A stretch of DNA of 64,000 nucleotides from Collybiopsis luxurians FD-317 M1. Taxonomy: Eukaryota; Basidiomycota; Agaricomycetes; Agaricales; Omphalotaceae. The stretch is from positions 194,128 to 258,127 of the forward strand of contig KN834802.1 of the NCBI GenBank assembly GCA_000827265.1, in the 5' to 3' direction. Under the pieces are notes generated by a model. It worked only from the letters and a program-made list of their open reading frames with translations. It did no database searches and had not been told where the DNA came from. Positions within the stretch are counted from its first letter, which is position 1. Every line of letters begins with the position of its first letter. Made by a program: the position numbers and the translations under genes. Positions 33,561 to 45,955 of the stretch are shown piece after piece.

Positions 33561-34598
33561 GTGGTTTGATGTAGGTGACCGAGGTGACAAAGGCGCAGAG
33601 TTGATTTGCTTTTACTCACTTCGAAGAACCAAATTTGCTGTTTCTCGCTTTCAAATTGCTACTTCGAGACCGTGGAATCTATGTAATTCTATCGTAGATC
33701 ACTTAATTCACAAGTTTGTGTTGTAAAATAAGCACGGAGTCACTGTTCTTGCTGTTGCAACTCTTGGAAAGGTGAGATGCCGATGCTGCCAGGAGCCTGT
33801 CACAATCTGTCACGATTGCAACTCCCGCCATTTTCTAAGGTCAAACCGGCTTCATATTGGCTACACTGTGAGAGCCTCAACAATACCCAAACTCGGTCAT
33901 ATCAAAATTTAAGGTATGTATTTATCGTTCTCAAAATTTAGTGGCCAAATGTAACGAACTGACGAAGTTTTTGTATACCGACATTTTCGGTTGCAACTCT
34001 GGGACATTGATAGTAATTGTTTGTATGCATTTCATAAAATGATTTTTGCCAAACGAACTCCAAGCTCAGCAATTAAATACATGTTATGCGTGACAGAAAT
34101 GAATAGGTACACATACATATTAATAATAGATTTCAGCAGGGAGCTTAACCGAAATACCGGTGCCAAGGCCGAAATACTCTCGTTTGCGGTACCTTACAGC
34201 ATACTGTATTAATTCTAATAAATTTGTTCCTTCCCGATAATTTACCGAATGTAGATGCGAGTTGTAGTTGTCTGGATGATCGCAACATAATCCTGATATA
34301 TAATCAAATCTATTTTGTGTCCTGACCTGATGACAAGCGCGACAATGTCGAACCATGCATTTTTATGTTTCTTCTTGCCCGTCAACCTGCACACAATCTT
34401 TTGGCCGCTGCAGCTGTAGCCACTTGAATCCTCCGACTTGAGATGGCTGGAGTGTCTGTTCAACGCTCTTTTATCTTCATATCTTTCTAAAAACGATTGG
34501 GTGTTCTTTGTCTCCAGTGAAACGGTGGCGGTGGTCACTGATTGTGCTTTTTTCTCCACATAACAGGTCTTACAGACCTTACTGTGTAAATCAGCAGC
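33561..34598. other. Upstream region of the MARVEL gene
   Basis: This is higher in G+C than the transposon blocks on either side. Minus-strand readings at 34120-34559 include a Cys/His scrap (MVRHCRACHQVRTQ) and a basic segment (CRLTGKKKHKNAW) but no recognisable family. They could be a short divergent gene or noise. The promoter of the MARVEL gene should lie in the last few hundred bases. Confidence 0.4.
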
Positions 34599-35415
34599 AT
34601 GGGCAGCGTTTTAGGATTGGTTCGTGTTGGGTTATACGGAAGCTTGGTACGTTTCTGTGCGTCTGCCTTCCTATAGCATCTGCTGATTGCGTTTTCCCTC
34701 TAACGCTATTCCCTTGAACAATAAAGCTGCTCTCTTCCTTCATCCTCTTCGCCCTCTCGTGCGCTCGAATAAACTACACCCTACATCTTCCTCGCGGGGA
34801 TCCATTAAATGGAGGGCGGAACTTTTATGGTGCGCCCGCATCGGGTTTATCTTTCATGAACGAGTGAAGAACTGACTCTCAATCTGCTCTATGCTCTATG
34901 TTCATAACGCCTCTATAGACCCGGTAGTTCCCGAACTCATCGTCACAATGCCGTTGACTATGTTTTGGTCTGGTCTCATGTGCGATTACTTCCTTTGTTC
35001 CTTTTATTCCTCGCCGACACTCTCCTTTCCTTCACAGGCTCTTCATGTTCTTCAGCAATGCAGTCAAGCTTCCCTTTCCCCGGATGTACGGAGACGAGCT
35101 CATAGGACTGGCCATTCTATGGTTTTTATGGATCGGGGGGGCTGCTGCTGCTTCGGTGAGATTCATCATCTGTCTCGGTTTCTCTACAATCTCATGGATC
35201 TCATCTAACCTTCGACACTGTTACAGAACCTCTGGGGGGACTTATCATTCTGCCAACAGTTTCAAGCCTGCCAGATCCTTTCCGCTCTCGAGGCATTTGC
35301 GTGGCTGGGTTGGTTGGTTCTGACGGCGATGATTATAATTTCGGTGGTGGTGATCGTGAGGTCGAAGAGTGATGGAGGTCAAGGTTTGGCAGAACCTCTG
35401 GCAGTAGGAGTATGA
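34599..35415 (+). CDS. MARVEL-domain tetraspan membrane protein
   Basis: Five exons: 34599-34646, 34727-34829, 34919-34979, 35038-35155 and 35227-35415, with introns of 80, 89, 58 and 71 bp. All have GT-AG ends and the phases join without a stop to give 172 residues. The predicted TM helices are at about 9-30, 54-78, 90-110 and 128-154. The first loop has a GDPLNGGRNFYDP-type segment and the second helix is followed by a short charged loop (KLPFPRMYGDE). The second loop contains two Cys (CQQFQAC), and helix 4 is followed by a short polar cytosolic tail. This is the usual plan of small basidiomycete MARVEL proteins, which act in membrane microdomains or vesicle membranes. It is the only clearly single-copy intact gene in the window. 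The first acceptor (AATAAAG) is weak but has a CTAAC branch-site-like word upstream. Confidence 0.85.
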
Positions 35416-35684
35416 GGCAGCCAGAGGAATGAATTATCTTCTTTCGTAAGAGATACCAAAAGTATTTGATCGTTCTTGCTACCATTTTTCCCTTCCTTTC
35501 GTTGTCGTAACCTAGGTTATATATACCCCTCTTACCGATTGTATTTTAGGCCATTGCTGTAATTTTTTTTCTCCTAGATTTCATGTACAAGGTCATTCAT
35601 CGAAGACCGTTTGAGGTGGTGCTCGACTTGAACTGGAAAGAAGTGGACTAGAATGGATCTGGAAAATACACAACCAGTGCTTCC
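35416..35684. other. Spacer after the MARVEL gene
   Basis: Probably the 3'UTR of the MARVEL gene and an intergenic stretch. No feature is recognised. Confidence 0.3.
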
Positions 35685-35945
35685 TTGAGGGAACACATTA
35701 ACGTGCATAGATCTAGAGAGCATCACTACGCATGGCATGCTTGTTGCAACGAGACTTGCCTACCTACTAAAGACATTGTCTGGATTGACTCGTTCCCCGA
35801 TAAATTCACTGTCGATGATATTATGACCCAGCTTGATTGGCTCCGTACCTTCAGCCCAGAGCTCCAGACAGTACCCCGAAAGACAGCTTGCGAGAAGAAT
35901 AAGAAGGAGAAGCTTGAGACGTTGAGGAGCGCAATTGAATTCTGA
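35685..35945 (+). CDS. Small unrecognised reading, probably a 3' exon or scrap
   Basis: The reading has no ATG at its left end, so it would be a downstream exon or a truncated gene. It contains HRSREHHYAWHACCNETCLP, a His/Cys-rich patch that could bind metal. IVWIDSFPDKFTVDDIMTQL and a basic C-terminus (EKNKKEKLETL) follow. Composition is protein-like but I know no family. No convincing upstream exon was found. Confidence 0.4.
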   Translation: MREHINVHRSREHHYAWHACCNETCLPTKDIVWIDSFPDKFTVDDIMTQLDWLRTFSPELQTVPRKTACEKNKKEKLETLRSAIEF

Positions 35946-36393
35946 GAAGGAGTGGGCAGACAGTCGCAGAATGTCTTGACAGCGATGCCTGATGGAAACT
36001 GTGTTGGAAATGAGCTATTATACTCTGTATTGTATTAGAGCTATGTATTCTTAGTGCTAACAAGCCAATGTGTAGCTTCATATCCCACTTGATGGAACCT
36101 CGGGGTTGGGCACTTAATTAGGAAATACTGTAGCGAAAAAGATGGTAGGCTAGGAAATGATATTTACTTATAGCGCAAATCATATTTATTCCAATTTGTA
36201 GAGCGATTTGCCATGTTTTCAGGCGAACCCATGCTTAGTCAGCTCACATTTCCCTCGCAGGCGTTCGCCACTACAAAAGATAATAAATATAATGCTCGTC
36301 ACATGCTGTTGAATCAACAGCCTTTTGTCTTTCCATCGATCCACCATCTTGCCTCTTGCAGTGTGTGCTGTTGCATACGTTCCGCTGGACTCA

Positions 36394-38940
36394 ATGTTCT
36401 ACCATGCTCGAAATCCATCCATATCTCAGTCCGATTTAACCGTCGTGTATGGTAATCAAACTAACATCCACCGGTATCCCAGATCTCGTGATGACTATGA
36501 AGACGAATTAGACGAGAATATCCGGAGAAAAAGACATCGCCAGTATTCATATGTCGATGATGTACGTGTGTAGCTCTCTCTGCTTGTTGGCTGAGGACGG
36601 AGACAAGTTATGATCAGTTCAAGGAAGTTCGTCGGGGAGATATGATTGTGCTACAGCGAATGCCCTCAGGACTAGATTCTCTCAACCAACTTTCAGTGTC
36701 ACCGCCAAATCGTATTACTGCTTGTCAGCAACCCAGTGCCACAAGTTTATTGGTCAAGATTGAAGTTGTAAGGCTTGCGTCAAAGAAGCAAGAAAAGAAA
36801 TTTATGGCAATCACATATGAGGGGGATGGTGCTCACGAGGTATGACAATAGTTGAAACCGTAAGCATATTATCACCACATTTCTCAGAGATGGGAAAAAG
36901 ACTTGGAATCTTTTGCCCATGTCCGGTGAGGTCTCCATCCTTGATCCTTGTCCTTGCCGAAGCAGACTCATATTTTGAGAATTACAGCGAGGCCAATAGC
37001 TGGCAACTGTATGCTTTCACTCGTTCAATTGCGCCGTCGCTGATATTTCACCAAGGCAAGTACTTTTATCAAATGCCATGTCAGAGTGCTGATGAACCTC
37101 GGAATGGCAATGGAATCCAGAATTGATCCCATTCAGCCTTGTATGGATAAGAGCTTCAGATATAATCCAAGACTATTTATCCTGGCGACTTGTGAGTTCA
37201 ACATATACCAAACCTTCCCTGGTGGATGACAAAAAATTAAGAGCATAGACGCTTGTGCTTTGCAGATAGCGAAGCAAAGATATAGCCAGGTCATCAATAG
37301 GTATCTGAATAACCTATATTTGGACATAGAGGATATTTGGATTGACCCCTCAAATGGCACTTTCTGCTGGGGACCTCCAGATTATATTTGTTACAATGGT
37401 CCCACTGATGAGCTTGCTTCCAGATGTAAAACTCTCTCGAGAACTCCTGTTAGCCATCAATATTCCACTCCTCCGTATGATATTTGTCACAATGGAACAT
37501 CCAATAAGCTTGCTTCCCGACCTACAATTAATTGGATATTTCCTCCTGGGCGTGGCTATTCCATTCCTCCATTGATTCACTTCCATTCCCCACAGGCAAT
37601 TCAACAATATTTCCAGTATGCAATCGAAGAAAATGTTGACAACTTTCTAAAGCTGTCCATTCAGATTGTGAAATATATTAGTGCTGACCCATATAAAGCC
37701 TGTCATCTGGGTTCAATGGTTCAATGGAACACTCCAAATGTGGTTGGCTACATTCCCATTTCTTTTGAAGAGGATATTGAGTGGGAATCTTGGTACATAA
37801 TGGAGAGTCCATTGAATGATTTTCCTCAAATTTGTGGGACCCAAGATGGGTGGCACAGGTAATGGTCCTCTTTTAACAGTGCGAGTGCAAGCTCATCTCA
37901 ATGACCTTGGTTCAGAGTTTCATATGAATTTTCTGAAGGGGTTCTTCATGGCCCTTCCACTTATCAATTCTATATCTCAACAAAAGATCAAGTTAAGGAT
38001 AGCTGGATGGTTCAATGGCCCTACATTTTCGATCAGATGAATATTACACAGCTTGAGTTTTTTAAGTTTGGTAAGTACGAAACAAATTTCCTTACACTTG
38101 TTTTGCTTCCAATGTTCTTGTAGCTCTTCAGTTTCTGACAAATTCTGGCAGAAATGACAACTGCTGTATCGTACACAGCCATTATTCGGCCATTCCCCGT
38201 GAAATATTTGCCCTCGGTACTGGATCTATCTCAAGTTTTTCTCTTTCTTCCGCCGGTCGAGAAAGTCTGGAGGCATGGGCAGCTGACAGTTCAGATTAAG
38301 CCGGAGTTTTATCCATTCTGGTCATTTGATCCTTTGGGAAAGGTCCAAATGAAACCAGAAACAATGAACCTCCTTGGGATTCCATCTATTGCTCTCAAGC
38401 TTGTTATTGATTATTTTGAAGTTTCCCCTCTACTTTTTAATGCAATGCAGTATTTTTATCGGTCGAGAGGCTTTGATGACTATATTCGCTCGCAAAGTTG
38501 GCCAACATTTTGTTTTATGCCGGGATATACCAGTGAGAGGGTTGTTGAGCAAGGTAAGTTCATTACAACAGATCACACTCCATTGGACTTGATAACATGC
38601 TTCTTTAGAACTTGCTCCTTGGGACGAGGGCTCTGATGATCCTGAGGAAGGGTGCTTGACAGCACAAGTGGATACTTAACTAGGATTTTATGGCCTAAAC
38701 AATGAACATCAGGAAATCCCATTAACAAAGCCAATGTTCCTGTCAGACTCCTGATTATGCCATATGACAGACTATTTGGATTACCCCAGGGAGATATGAG
38801 AAAAAACTGGCCCTTGACAAGGACAAATTGGTTGGATAGTCACTGTGGTCGAAGGGATAAATTTCTCCATTTATCACCCAGAGCACTGTAGAGCTCATGG
38901 GGACAGCAGCGGATGTGTGGAATGGTATGTGTAATTAAGG
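36394..38940 (+). pseudogene. WGPP-family gene, copy 2
   Basis: The start at ATG 36394 precedes TVVYGNQTNIHRYP. It follows the same order as copy 1: RRKRHRQYSYVDD, EVRRGDMIVLQR, LASKKQEKKFMAITYEG, SWQLYAFTRSIAPSLIFHQG, WIDPSNGTFCWGPP in the long exon 37260-37862, HLGSMVQWNTPNVVGYIP, and 38154-38636 with SQVFLFLPPVEKVW and WPTFCFMPGY. The terminal exon decays after about 38700. A TAG after DDVRV (36571-36573) stands where copy 3 has CAG, with a one-base difference nearby, so the gene is broken unless an unmodelled intron removes it. The middle exon carries an in-frame 32-codon tandem duplication that no other copy has. Confidence 0.55.
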
Positions 38941-39109
38941 GGAGTCATGGATAAATTAATGATATTATATACCGTACTATGTTGCTTGGCGCTCTAATCC
39001 GTTGTAACCATTGCAACCCACCGCAAATAAATAACCTGTTCACCTAGTACAGGGTTACCTTAAACCGGCCAATGGGTCACTTGAAACCGGCTTGGGGTAC
39101 ATAGTGGCT
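38941..39109. other. Spacer between WGPP copy 2 and SKG6-like copy
   Basis: Short spacer with nothing recognised. Homology to the SKG6-like promoter begins at about 39110. Confidence 0.3.
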
Positions 39110-39536
39110 GTTGGTGCAGCAGTGACGAGCTGACCTAGCAGCTTCTCTACTCTGTACGACGCTGTGTGTCATTGTTGTCAAGTGCTTTCAAACCTGAAAC
39201 AAAGGTTATAATTACAGTAATTCTTGATTTTGTTCACCTCGACGGTCCCTCGCTCTGTCTTCCCTCTTCAGCAAAATTTGGTCTGGAGCTCTTCCGGGAT
39301 ACATCACAAGTTTTGCGTCCCAGCAGCCTCTCTCTAGGAGACAAAAGAGTAGGAGACAAAAGGATCGTTCATCATTACAAGTCGCCGGAATACTAAGGTG
39401 AGCTTTATCCTGTTAATGAAATGACTAGAAACGGATATCCTAACAACTGCAATTCCCCCGTGTTTTGCGGTTATCTTTAGATTCTCGACATGGCAAGTTC
39501 AAATTAATAATAATCTTTTAACGCCTCGGCCAAACC
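39110..39536 (+). promoter_or_regulatory. Promoter and 5'UTR intron of the decayed SKG6-like copy
   Basis: This shares GAGCTGACCTAGCAGCTTC, the CTCGACGGTCCCTCGCTC leader and a 5'UTR intron (AAG|GTGAGC ... TTATCTTTAG|ATTCTCGACA) with the other copies, but is shorter and more diverged. Confidence 0.6.
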
Positions 39537-41250
39537 ATGTCTGAAATAGGTGCAGATCGGCTTTTTCCTTTACCGATTCATATCCCGTTTCCTACCACAG
39601 TTCTGTCCACGTTAGGAGGTTTAACAAGTGACTTGGACTCCAGTACTGACACTATTCCTGCGGTCATAGGCGACTGCTACATCCACCACCTCTTCCACTC
39701 CCTCAACGACTCCAGCTTCACCCTCTCCCTCGTTCCCCAGCCCCGCGACTTCGCCTACCGGCACGACAACCTCCCCCGCATAATGTCATTCCAATCGGCA
39801 GCTAGAGTTCGTCGGGCTCATCTGCTTCCAGTTCCACAGGTACGATTTCAAGTCTGAGTTCCAATGCGTCAAGCGCCACGTCAACGCTGAGCAGCACCCA
39901 TCATGACGACCAACGCCGACACCGACAGCCAGAGCATTGCCACTATCATCACCACTATATCCGTCTTATCAGCTGGGTCTGTCATCACTCTCGCTGCCTC
40001 TTCCAGCAACAACATCCACGGAGTCAGCTCCTCAGGCTCGAGTTCGAAATCGAACCTTGGCGAGATCATCAGTAGTGTAATCGGCGATGTGGGTGGATTG
40101 GCGATCATTCTCGCTGTGTTATTTTTTTGTTTGGAAGAGGCAGAAGAGGAGGATGGAGCTAGAGGAAGCGTTTGATGGGAATTGTGATCCAGATAAGATT
40201 GTCCGCGCCAGTGGAGGAGTAGGTGGAGGAAGTCCAGGGGGGTGAGGGACAGCTTTACCGATACGAGTGTGACGGGTGGGTACGGATACGGATATGCTGG
40301 AGGAGACAAAGCGAAGATGAAGAACGCCGCGAAGAGAGTTAGTCGAGTGCTGGAGGAGATAGCTGCGGGTGGGGGAACAGGTTTGGGTGGGGGAACGTTA
40401 TCGGATGTACCTGTAGATGAGCAAGGCAGTTTCCATATATTTGATGGAGAATGAGCTGGGTATGAATACGGACCCGGACCCGGACCGGAGATGCGCCAGC
40501 TGATGCATTGAAACGCAATGTCAATGCATAATCTACTTGATGAGGAAGGGATGAACAATGAGTCTGCTAGTCCGAGTGCAAGGCTGAGTCTGAGTCCTAG
40601 GCATAGTCCAGCTCCAAGTCAACATAGTGTGTATTTGGATCGGATGTCGTTGCGTGGGGGGTGGGACTGGGGGTGGGACTGAGACTAGGACGCCGGTGTC
40701 GGTTCCAGGACCGTATAGTTCGTCATTTCCTTTGTTGGGGTCTGCGGAGGAGGAGGAGGGGTTGGGTATGGGTGTGGGCGTGGGCATGGGCGGTACGGGA
40801 AGGACACCGAATGGTCTTTCACCGTCTGTGACAATGTCGATGTCGATGTCTGCATTTATGGCCGGTCATAGGCACAGGCACGGACCTGGAGCAAGGTACG
40901 GATACAGATACGGAAGGCCTTCTTCGTTCATGGGTACGGCTCCGATCCCCCTAACAATGTATACAGCGGTATGGGCATGGGTTCACCTTCGCCACCAGGT
41001 TCGCTTCCTCCACCTCCGCCGTTGTCGTCTAACGTTCCCGGTGGACCTGGGTCTGCTCCTAGACGATTGCCTTCGCCTGGAGCATCTGCTGCGTATAGTA
41101 ATACGTAAACTGGATATCCTGGATATGGGGAGAGTCCGAATAATGGGAGGAGTTTGTTGGATGGGTTGGTAGCTATGGATTCGGGAGCTACTGGGAATGG
41201 AAATCGAGATTCGAGATTCGAGTGCCAATTTGAGAGTTTCTGCGTCGTCG
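39537..41250 (+). pseudogene. SKG6-like gene copy, frameshifted
   Basis: The ATGTCTGAAATAGGTGC start and donor are kept. Ser/Thr-rich sequence, TTNADTDSQSI, SAGSVIT, the TM segment (GDVGGLAIILAVLFF) and tail landmarks (KAKMKNAAKRVS, GTLSDVPVDEQGS) all appear but in different frames. One shift follows the TM, where the T-run before TTGTTTGGAAG differs in length from the intact copies, so the KRQKRRR stop-transfer is lost. More shifts occur in the Gly-rich tail. Compared with the intact copies this one has clearly decayed. Confidence 0.8.
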
Positions 41251-41279
41251 TCTACGATGCAGGGTGCTGCGTGGGGCCA

Positions 41280-42012
41280 ATGATAAATCTGGACTTAGAT
41301 TTAGCCTTGAACCTTTGTGGTGTATGGTGGCGCTCCTTTCTCTGACATTTACTCGCTCGGCTTGGTCATCTCACAACCGTATTCCTCCCGCTTATGGGTC
41401 TGCGGCCATCACTCTTTGAATGTGCTATTCTCTTCTCACATCAATTTTGTTTTTTGGTTCGAGCTTCCCCATGCTCGATGCACACTCTCGTTCAAACAAC
41501 ATACACATACATATTTCTCATCTCTCGGACACAAACACTGCAATTTTTTTTCATAGATGTTACTTCTCACATTTTCCATTTTGGACTTTGCATGCAATAC
41601 TAATGTATCTTGGAGATACTACGTGCTCTACTTTACCTTTTGTTTAGAGAAGGATAGCATTGTCGGCACTGGCGGTGTCAGCGGGGGATGCGTGTGGGGT
41701 AAGTGGCATGGATACAAGTGAGACGGGCGGGTATGATATGTGTATGGAGGAGGGGAGAAGGCGAAGATGAAGGCCGCGAAGAGGGCTAGCTGGGCATTTG
41801 AGAAGGAGATGGCAGTGGGTGAGGGTGAGGGTGAGGGTGAGGGAACATTACCGGATATGCCGGTGGTTGGGCACAGGAGTTTGGATATCTTTGAGGGAGG
41901 AAAGGTGGGATCTAGATACAGACATCGATGCGGGCTGGAGACTCTGCAGCAGCTGATATATTCAAATTTCAATTTGCACGCGACGTCGAGGAATAATTTG
42001 CTGTGGGCTTGA
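41280..42012 (+). pseudogene. 3' flank plus C-terminal SKG6-like fragment (duplicate of 11974-12655)
   Basis: The 3' flank words (TCTCTCGGACACA, TCTCACATTTTCCATTTTGG) are followed at about 41645 by GGATAGCATTGTCGGCAC and the tail fragment GEKAKMKAAKRASWAFEKE with GTLPDMPV. The same join exists at 12275, so the gene-plus-fragment unit was copied as a block. Confidence 0.7.
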
Positions 42013-43338
42013 GCCTGAGTGCCAGCCTGTACTTACACCTACTAGTCCAAGTGCTAATACTAAACTAGGTATCTTAGTTGAGTGCACTATTGACAACGGT
42101 CTGTTTGAGACACTATAGTCCCTGGAACAAGCACTGTTGATCCAGTGTCAGTCAACTAAGCGCGGGAAGGGCCTGCGAGTTCCGACGCCCTGCCTCATCA
42201 CCAAAAGCGGCCAACTCTCTATGTTAAGAATAGTATGACCATTAGAAAATCTGATCAGTATAAGCAATGCCTGTCACATGTTGAACAGCTTTTATCTTTC
42301 CCCAAAACCACCATCTAGTCGCTTGCACTCTGTGCTGTTGCATACATTCCCGGGAACCCAATGTTCCAACACGCTCGAAATTCCACCATATCTCACTCCG
42401 ATCTCAATGTGGTGTACGGTAATCAAACCATCTTTCAAGGATCTTACAGACATCATCATGGCTTTGAAAACGAAAATGTGCGGAGAAAAAGATGTCGTCA
42501 GCGTTCGTATCTGGATGATGTGCGTGTGCAGTGTCACTCTTCTTGCTGGCTGAAAACTGAGACAACTCCTAAACAGTTTAAGGAAGTCCGTCGGGGCGAT
42601 ATAATTGTACTACAGCGATTATCCTCGCGGCTAAATTCTCGCGACCATCTTTCGGTGTCTCAGGCAAATGATATTATTACTCGCCGAGAACCAAGTGCAA
42701 CAAATTCAACAAATTCATCGATCAGGATTGAAGTTGTAAGGCTTGCGTCGAAGAAGCGAGAAAAGAAATTTACGGCAATCACATATGAGGGGGACAATGC
42801 GCACGAGGTACGACAATAGCTCAAATCGAAAGAAACATCATTATCATATATCTCAGAGATGGAGAAGTGACTTGGAAAGTTTTGCCCATGTCCGGTGAGG
42901 CCTCCATTTTCATTCGTCGTCCTTGCCGAAGTAGTTTCATATTCAGAGAGTTCCAGGGAAGCCAATAGCTGGCAACTGTATGCTTTTACTCGGTCAATCT
43001 TGCCGTCGCTGATATTTCACCAAGGCAAGTACTTTTCTCAAAATGCATGTCAGAGCAGAAATGAACTTCTGAATATGGGTGGACTACAGAATTGATACCG
43101 CTCGACCTCGTAGCAATGAGAGCCTCAAACATAGTCAGAGACTATCCGCTGGCGGTTTGTGAGTTCAAAAATTAGCTCAACTTTCTCTGTTGGATGACAA
43201 ATGATCAAGTGGGCAGAGGCTGAGGCAATAACCGTGGCAAAGCGGAAGTATAACCAGGCCATCAACGGAAATCCAAACTCCTTATCTGTGAATTCAAAGG
43301 ATATTTGGATTGACCCTTCGAATGGCACTTTCTGTTGG

Positions 43339-44988
43339 TGACTGACAAAGTTACTTGTCAATTTCAAACTCCGCTAACTTGGCCTTACAAAAGTAACTTA
43401 AGTTAACTTAAGTTACTTAAGGTACTTTGTGCTGACAAAGTTACTTTGCATGAACAAAGTAACTTGTTGAACTTGCCAAAATATATTCTGCCAGGTACTA
43501 ATCTTAATACTTTTTCAGCTCTAAAATGAACATATTGCAATAACTAAAGTCTGTGTGTCTACTAGTGTGACGATATTATGATGACTTATTATTGCCACTA
43601 CAGTAAATGATTTCACAAAGTGTCATTGAGGCTGATTATTCTTTGACTGGCACTAGACACAGCTTAAGCTGACCTATTGTTGTGCCTATCACTCGGCACT
43701 CGCAGGGACTGCTTTTATTATAGTCATTAGAAAGCATAACAACATCAAATTTTGTATATATTAAGGTCTTTCAAAAGTGTTCTCTGTAATTCCGGCTAAT
43801 TTTGCCAGGTATCGTGCTATTGCCGCTGAAATTTTCGATCTAAAAGGTAAATTAACGCTCACATTTCGTTAAAGTTAGCGGAGTTTGAAATTCAAACTCC
43901 GCTAACTTGTTAACTTGTCGTCAACTCACCAATCCTGGCGCAGGTGCCAAAACTCAGTCCACGCAGTCACTACGCCAGGGAGTGACTATTATTATCAACA
44001 TCAAGGCTTTAAACTGTCCTGCATCTGGGTATAGCTGTAAGAAAGATCAGTTGTAATTTTTACAAATCGCTCATACTTATGCAAAATATTTGATTCAAAT
44101 TGGGATATGGCACAGGTACAACTGCCCAAGAAATTCCTTAGTTCAGGAAATATGGCCATGACTGTCCTGTACCTGTCCCCTATCATTGATACCTAAATTG
44201 GGATATAGTACAAGTACAGTGTCCACCTGAATGTTTATAAGCCCCAATGTTGTACCAGGCATACTGCATCTACAGTAGTTAGTGTGCATTTTATAATAGG
44301 CAATCATGTGGCTTATCTTATATCAGGTATTTATATTGGCATAATCTCATTTGCTCATTTTGAAATCACAAACAGCAAAATATTCTGCAAAATGCAAAGG
44401 CTTTGAATAGCAACTACAAATGACTTACTTGTGGGGGTATAAATGTGTTCCTTTTGTATGCTAGCTGCTGCTGCTGCCATATAATGTACCCAAGGTTCCC
44501 ATTTGGTCTTCACAGCAAGATAGAAGAGCAGCATGTTACTGATTACTGGTGCTGCATTAGTAACAATTCCAGCTACCTCTTTAGATTTGAGGGTTTGCAC
44601 TTTGCATTTACCATGGGCAAGAACGGCACCAAATAGAAGGCCATTGAAGAGAAACAAACCACCAGACTGGCTATAGCATTGGTATTCGGCCATGGGAACC
44701 CAGCAAATCGGTGCAAAAATCTTCGATTTTGTTGGCCTAGCCTTGTACATAACAGCTAATAGTGACATAAAAATCAGTGATATATTATGTTCAGCTCATA
44801 TTGAGCCTTTTTATTGGCCACTAAGAATCATAAAGCAAGTTCTTAGTGAAGTTTGAGTTAGCGACATTTTGCCGAGTCTCGGCAAGGTACCGCTGTCAAG
44901 TGCGGGAAAAACAAGTTACTTGCACGTAACTTGTAAGTAACTTGATTGAATTTAAAAAGTAACTTGAAAAGTAACTTTGCTCACAGTC
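43339..44988. mobile_element. Non-autonomous DNA transposon A with AAGTTACTT-rich ends
   Basis: The element is flanked by an 11-bp direct repeat CTTTCTGTTGG (43328-43338 and 44989-44999) inside a WGPP exon; the empty site exists in the other copies. Its ends TGACTGACAAAGTTACTT and AAGTAACTTTGCTCACAGTC are inverted. Subterminal zones repeat AAGTTACTT/AAGTAACTT many times. A right-side word GTCAAGTGCGGGAAAAACAAG matches element B. An internal minus reading (44355-44768) is hydrophobic and has no transposase motif. Target duplications of 9-11 bp with inverted ends would fit Mutator-like elements, but no transposase is present to confirm. Confidence 0.8.
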
Positions 44989-45955
44989 CTTTCTGTTGGG
45001 GTCCTCCGTGTTATATTTCTGCAGATGTTTCTGTTGGTAAATTTGTTTGGGAGTGTCAAATTCCTGATGGGTGGCAAGATTCTATTCCTCCCTTGATTCA
45101 ATTCCATTCTCAGAGGCAATTCAACAATATTTCCCATATGCTATTGAAGAAAATGTTGACAACTTCCTGAAGCTGTCCAGTGACATCATGGAGAATATTA
45201 GTTTTAATCCATATGCAGCTTGTCATGTGGGTTCAGTAGTTCATTGGAACACTAAAGAACTTGTTGGCTACATTCCTATCTCTTCTGAAAGGGATGTTGA
45301 GTGGGAAACTTGGTACATAATGGAAGGCTCATGGAAAAACATCCCTCAAATCTGCGGTATTAATAATGGGTGGCACAGGTGACAGTCCCCTTTGGTTCTT
45401 GAACAACTGATTCTTAATGACCTTGGTTCAGGGTTTCATATCACTTTCTTGAAGGAAGTTTTGATGGTCCTTCCACATATCAATGCTATATTGCTACACA
45501 AAATAAAGTTAACTCTAGCTGGATGGTTCAACTACCCTACATCTTGGATCAGCTGAAAATCATGCAGCAGGAGTTTCTAAATTTTAGTAAGTACAGAACA
45601 GTCCTTTCTAACAGTTATTTTACATCCAAAGCTATACTAGTTTTTCAGTTTCTGACAAATGCTTACAGGGATGATGAGTACTGCTTGGTATAGAGCAACT
45701 GTTCCACCATTCCCTAGGAACTATTTGCCCCCAATATTTCAACATGCCACTATATCTCAAGTTTTTCTCTTTCTTCCACCAGTTGTGAAAATTCAGAGCC
45801 ATAAGCAACTGACAGTTCAAATTAAGCCAGATTGTTATCCATTCTGGTCATTTGATCCTTTAGGAAAGGTCAAAATCAAACTAGAGACAATGGAACTCCT
45901 TGGGATTCCATCCATTACTCTCAGGCTTGATGTGGGTTGTTTTGAAGTTTCACCT

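Noticed and set aside
44355..44768. 137-codon minus ORF inside element A as a transposase
   Set aside because: It is hydrophobic and lacks any DDE/D or zinc-finger pattern, and element B has no counterpart.
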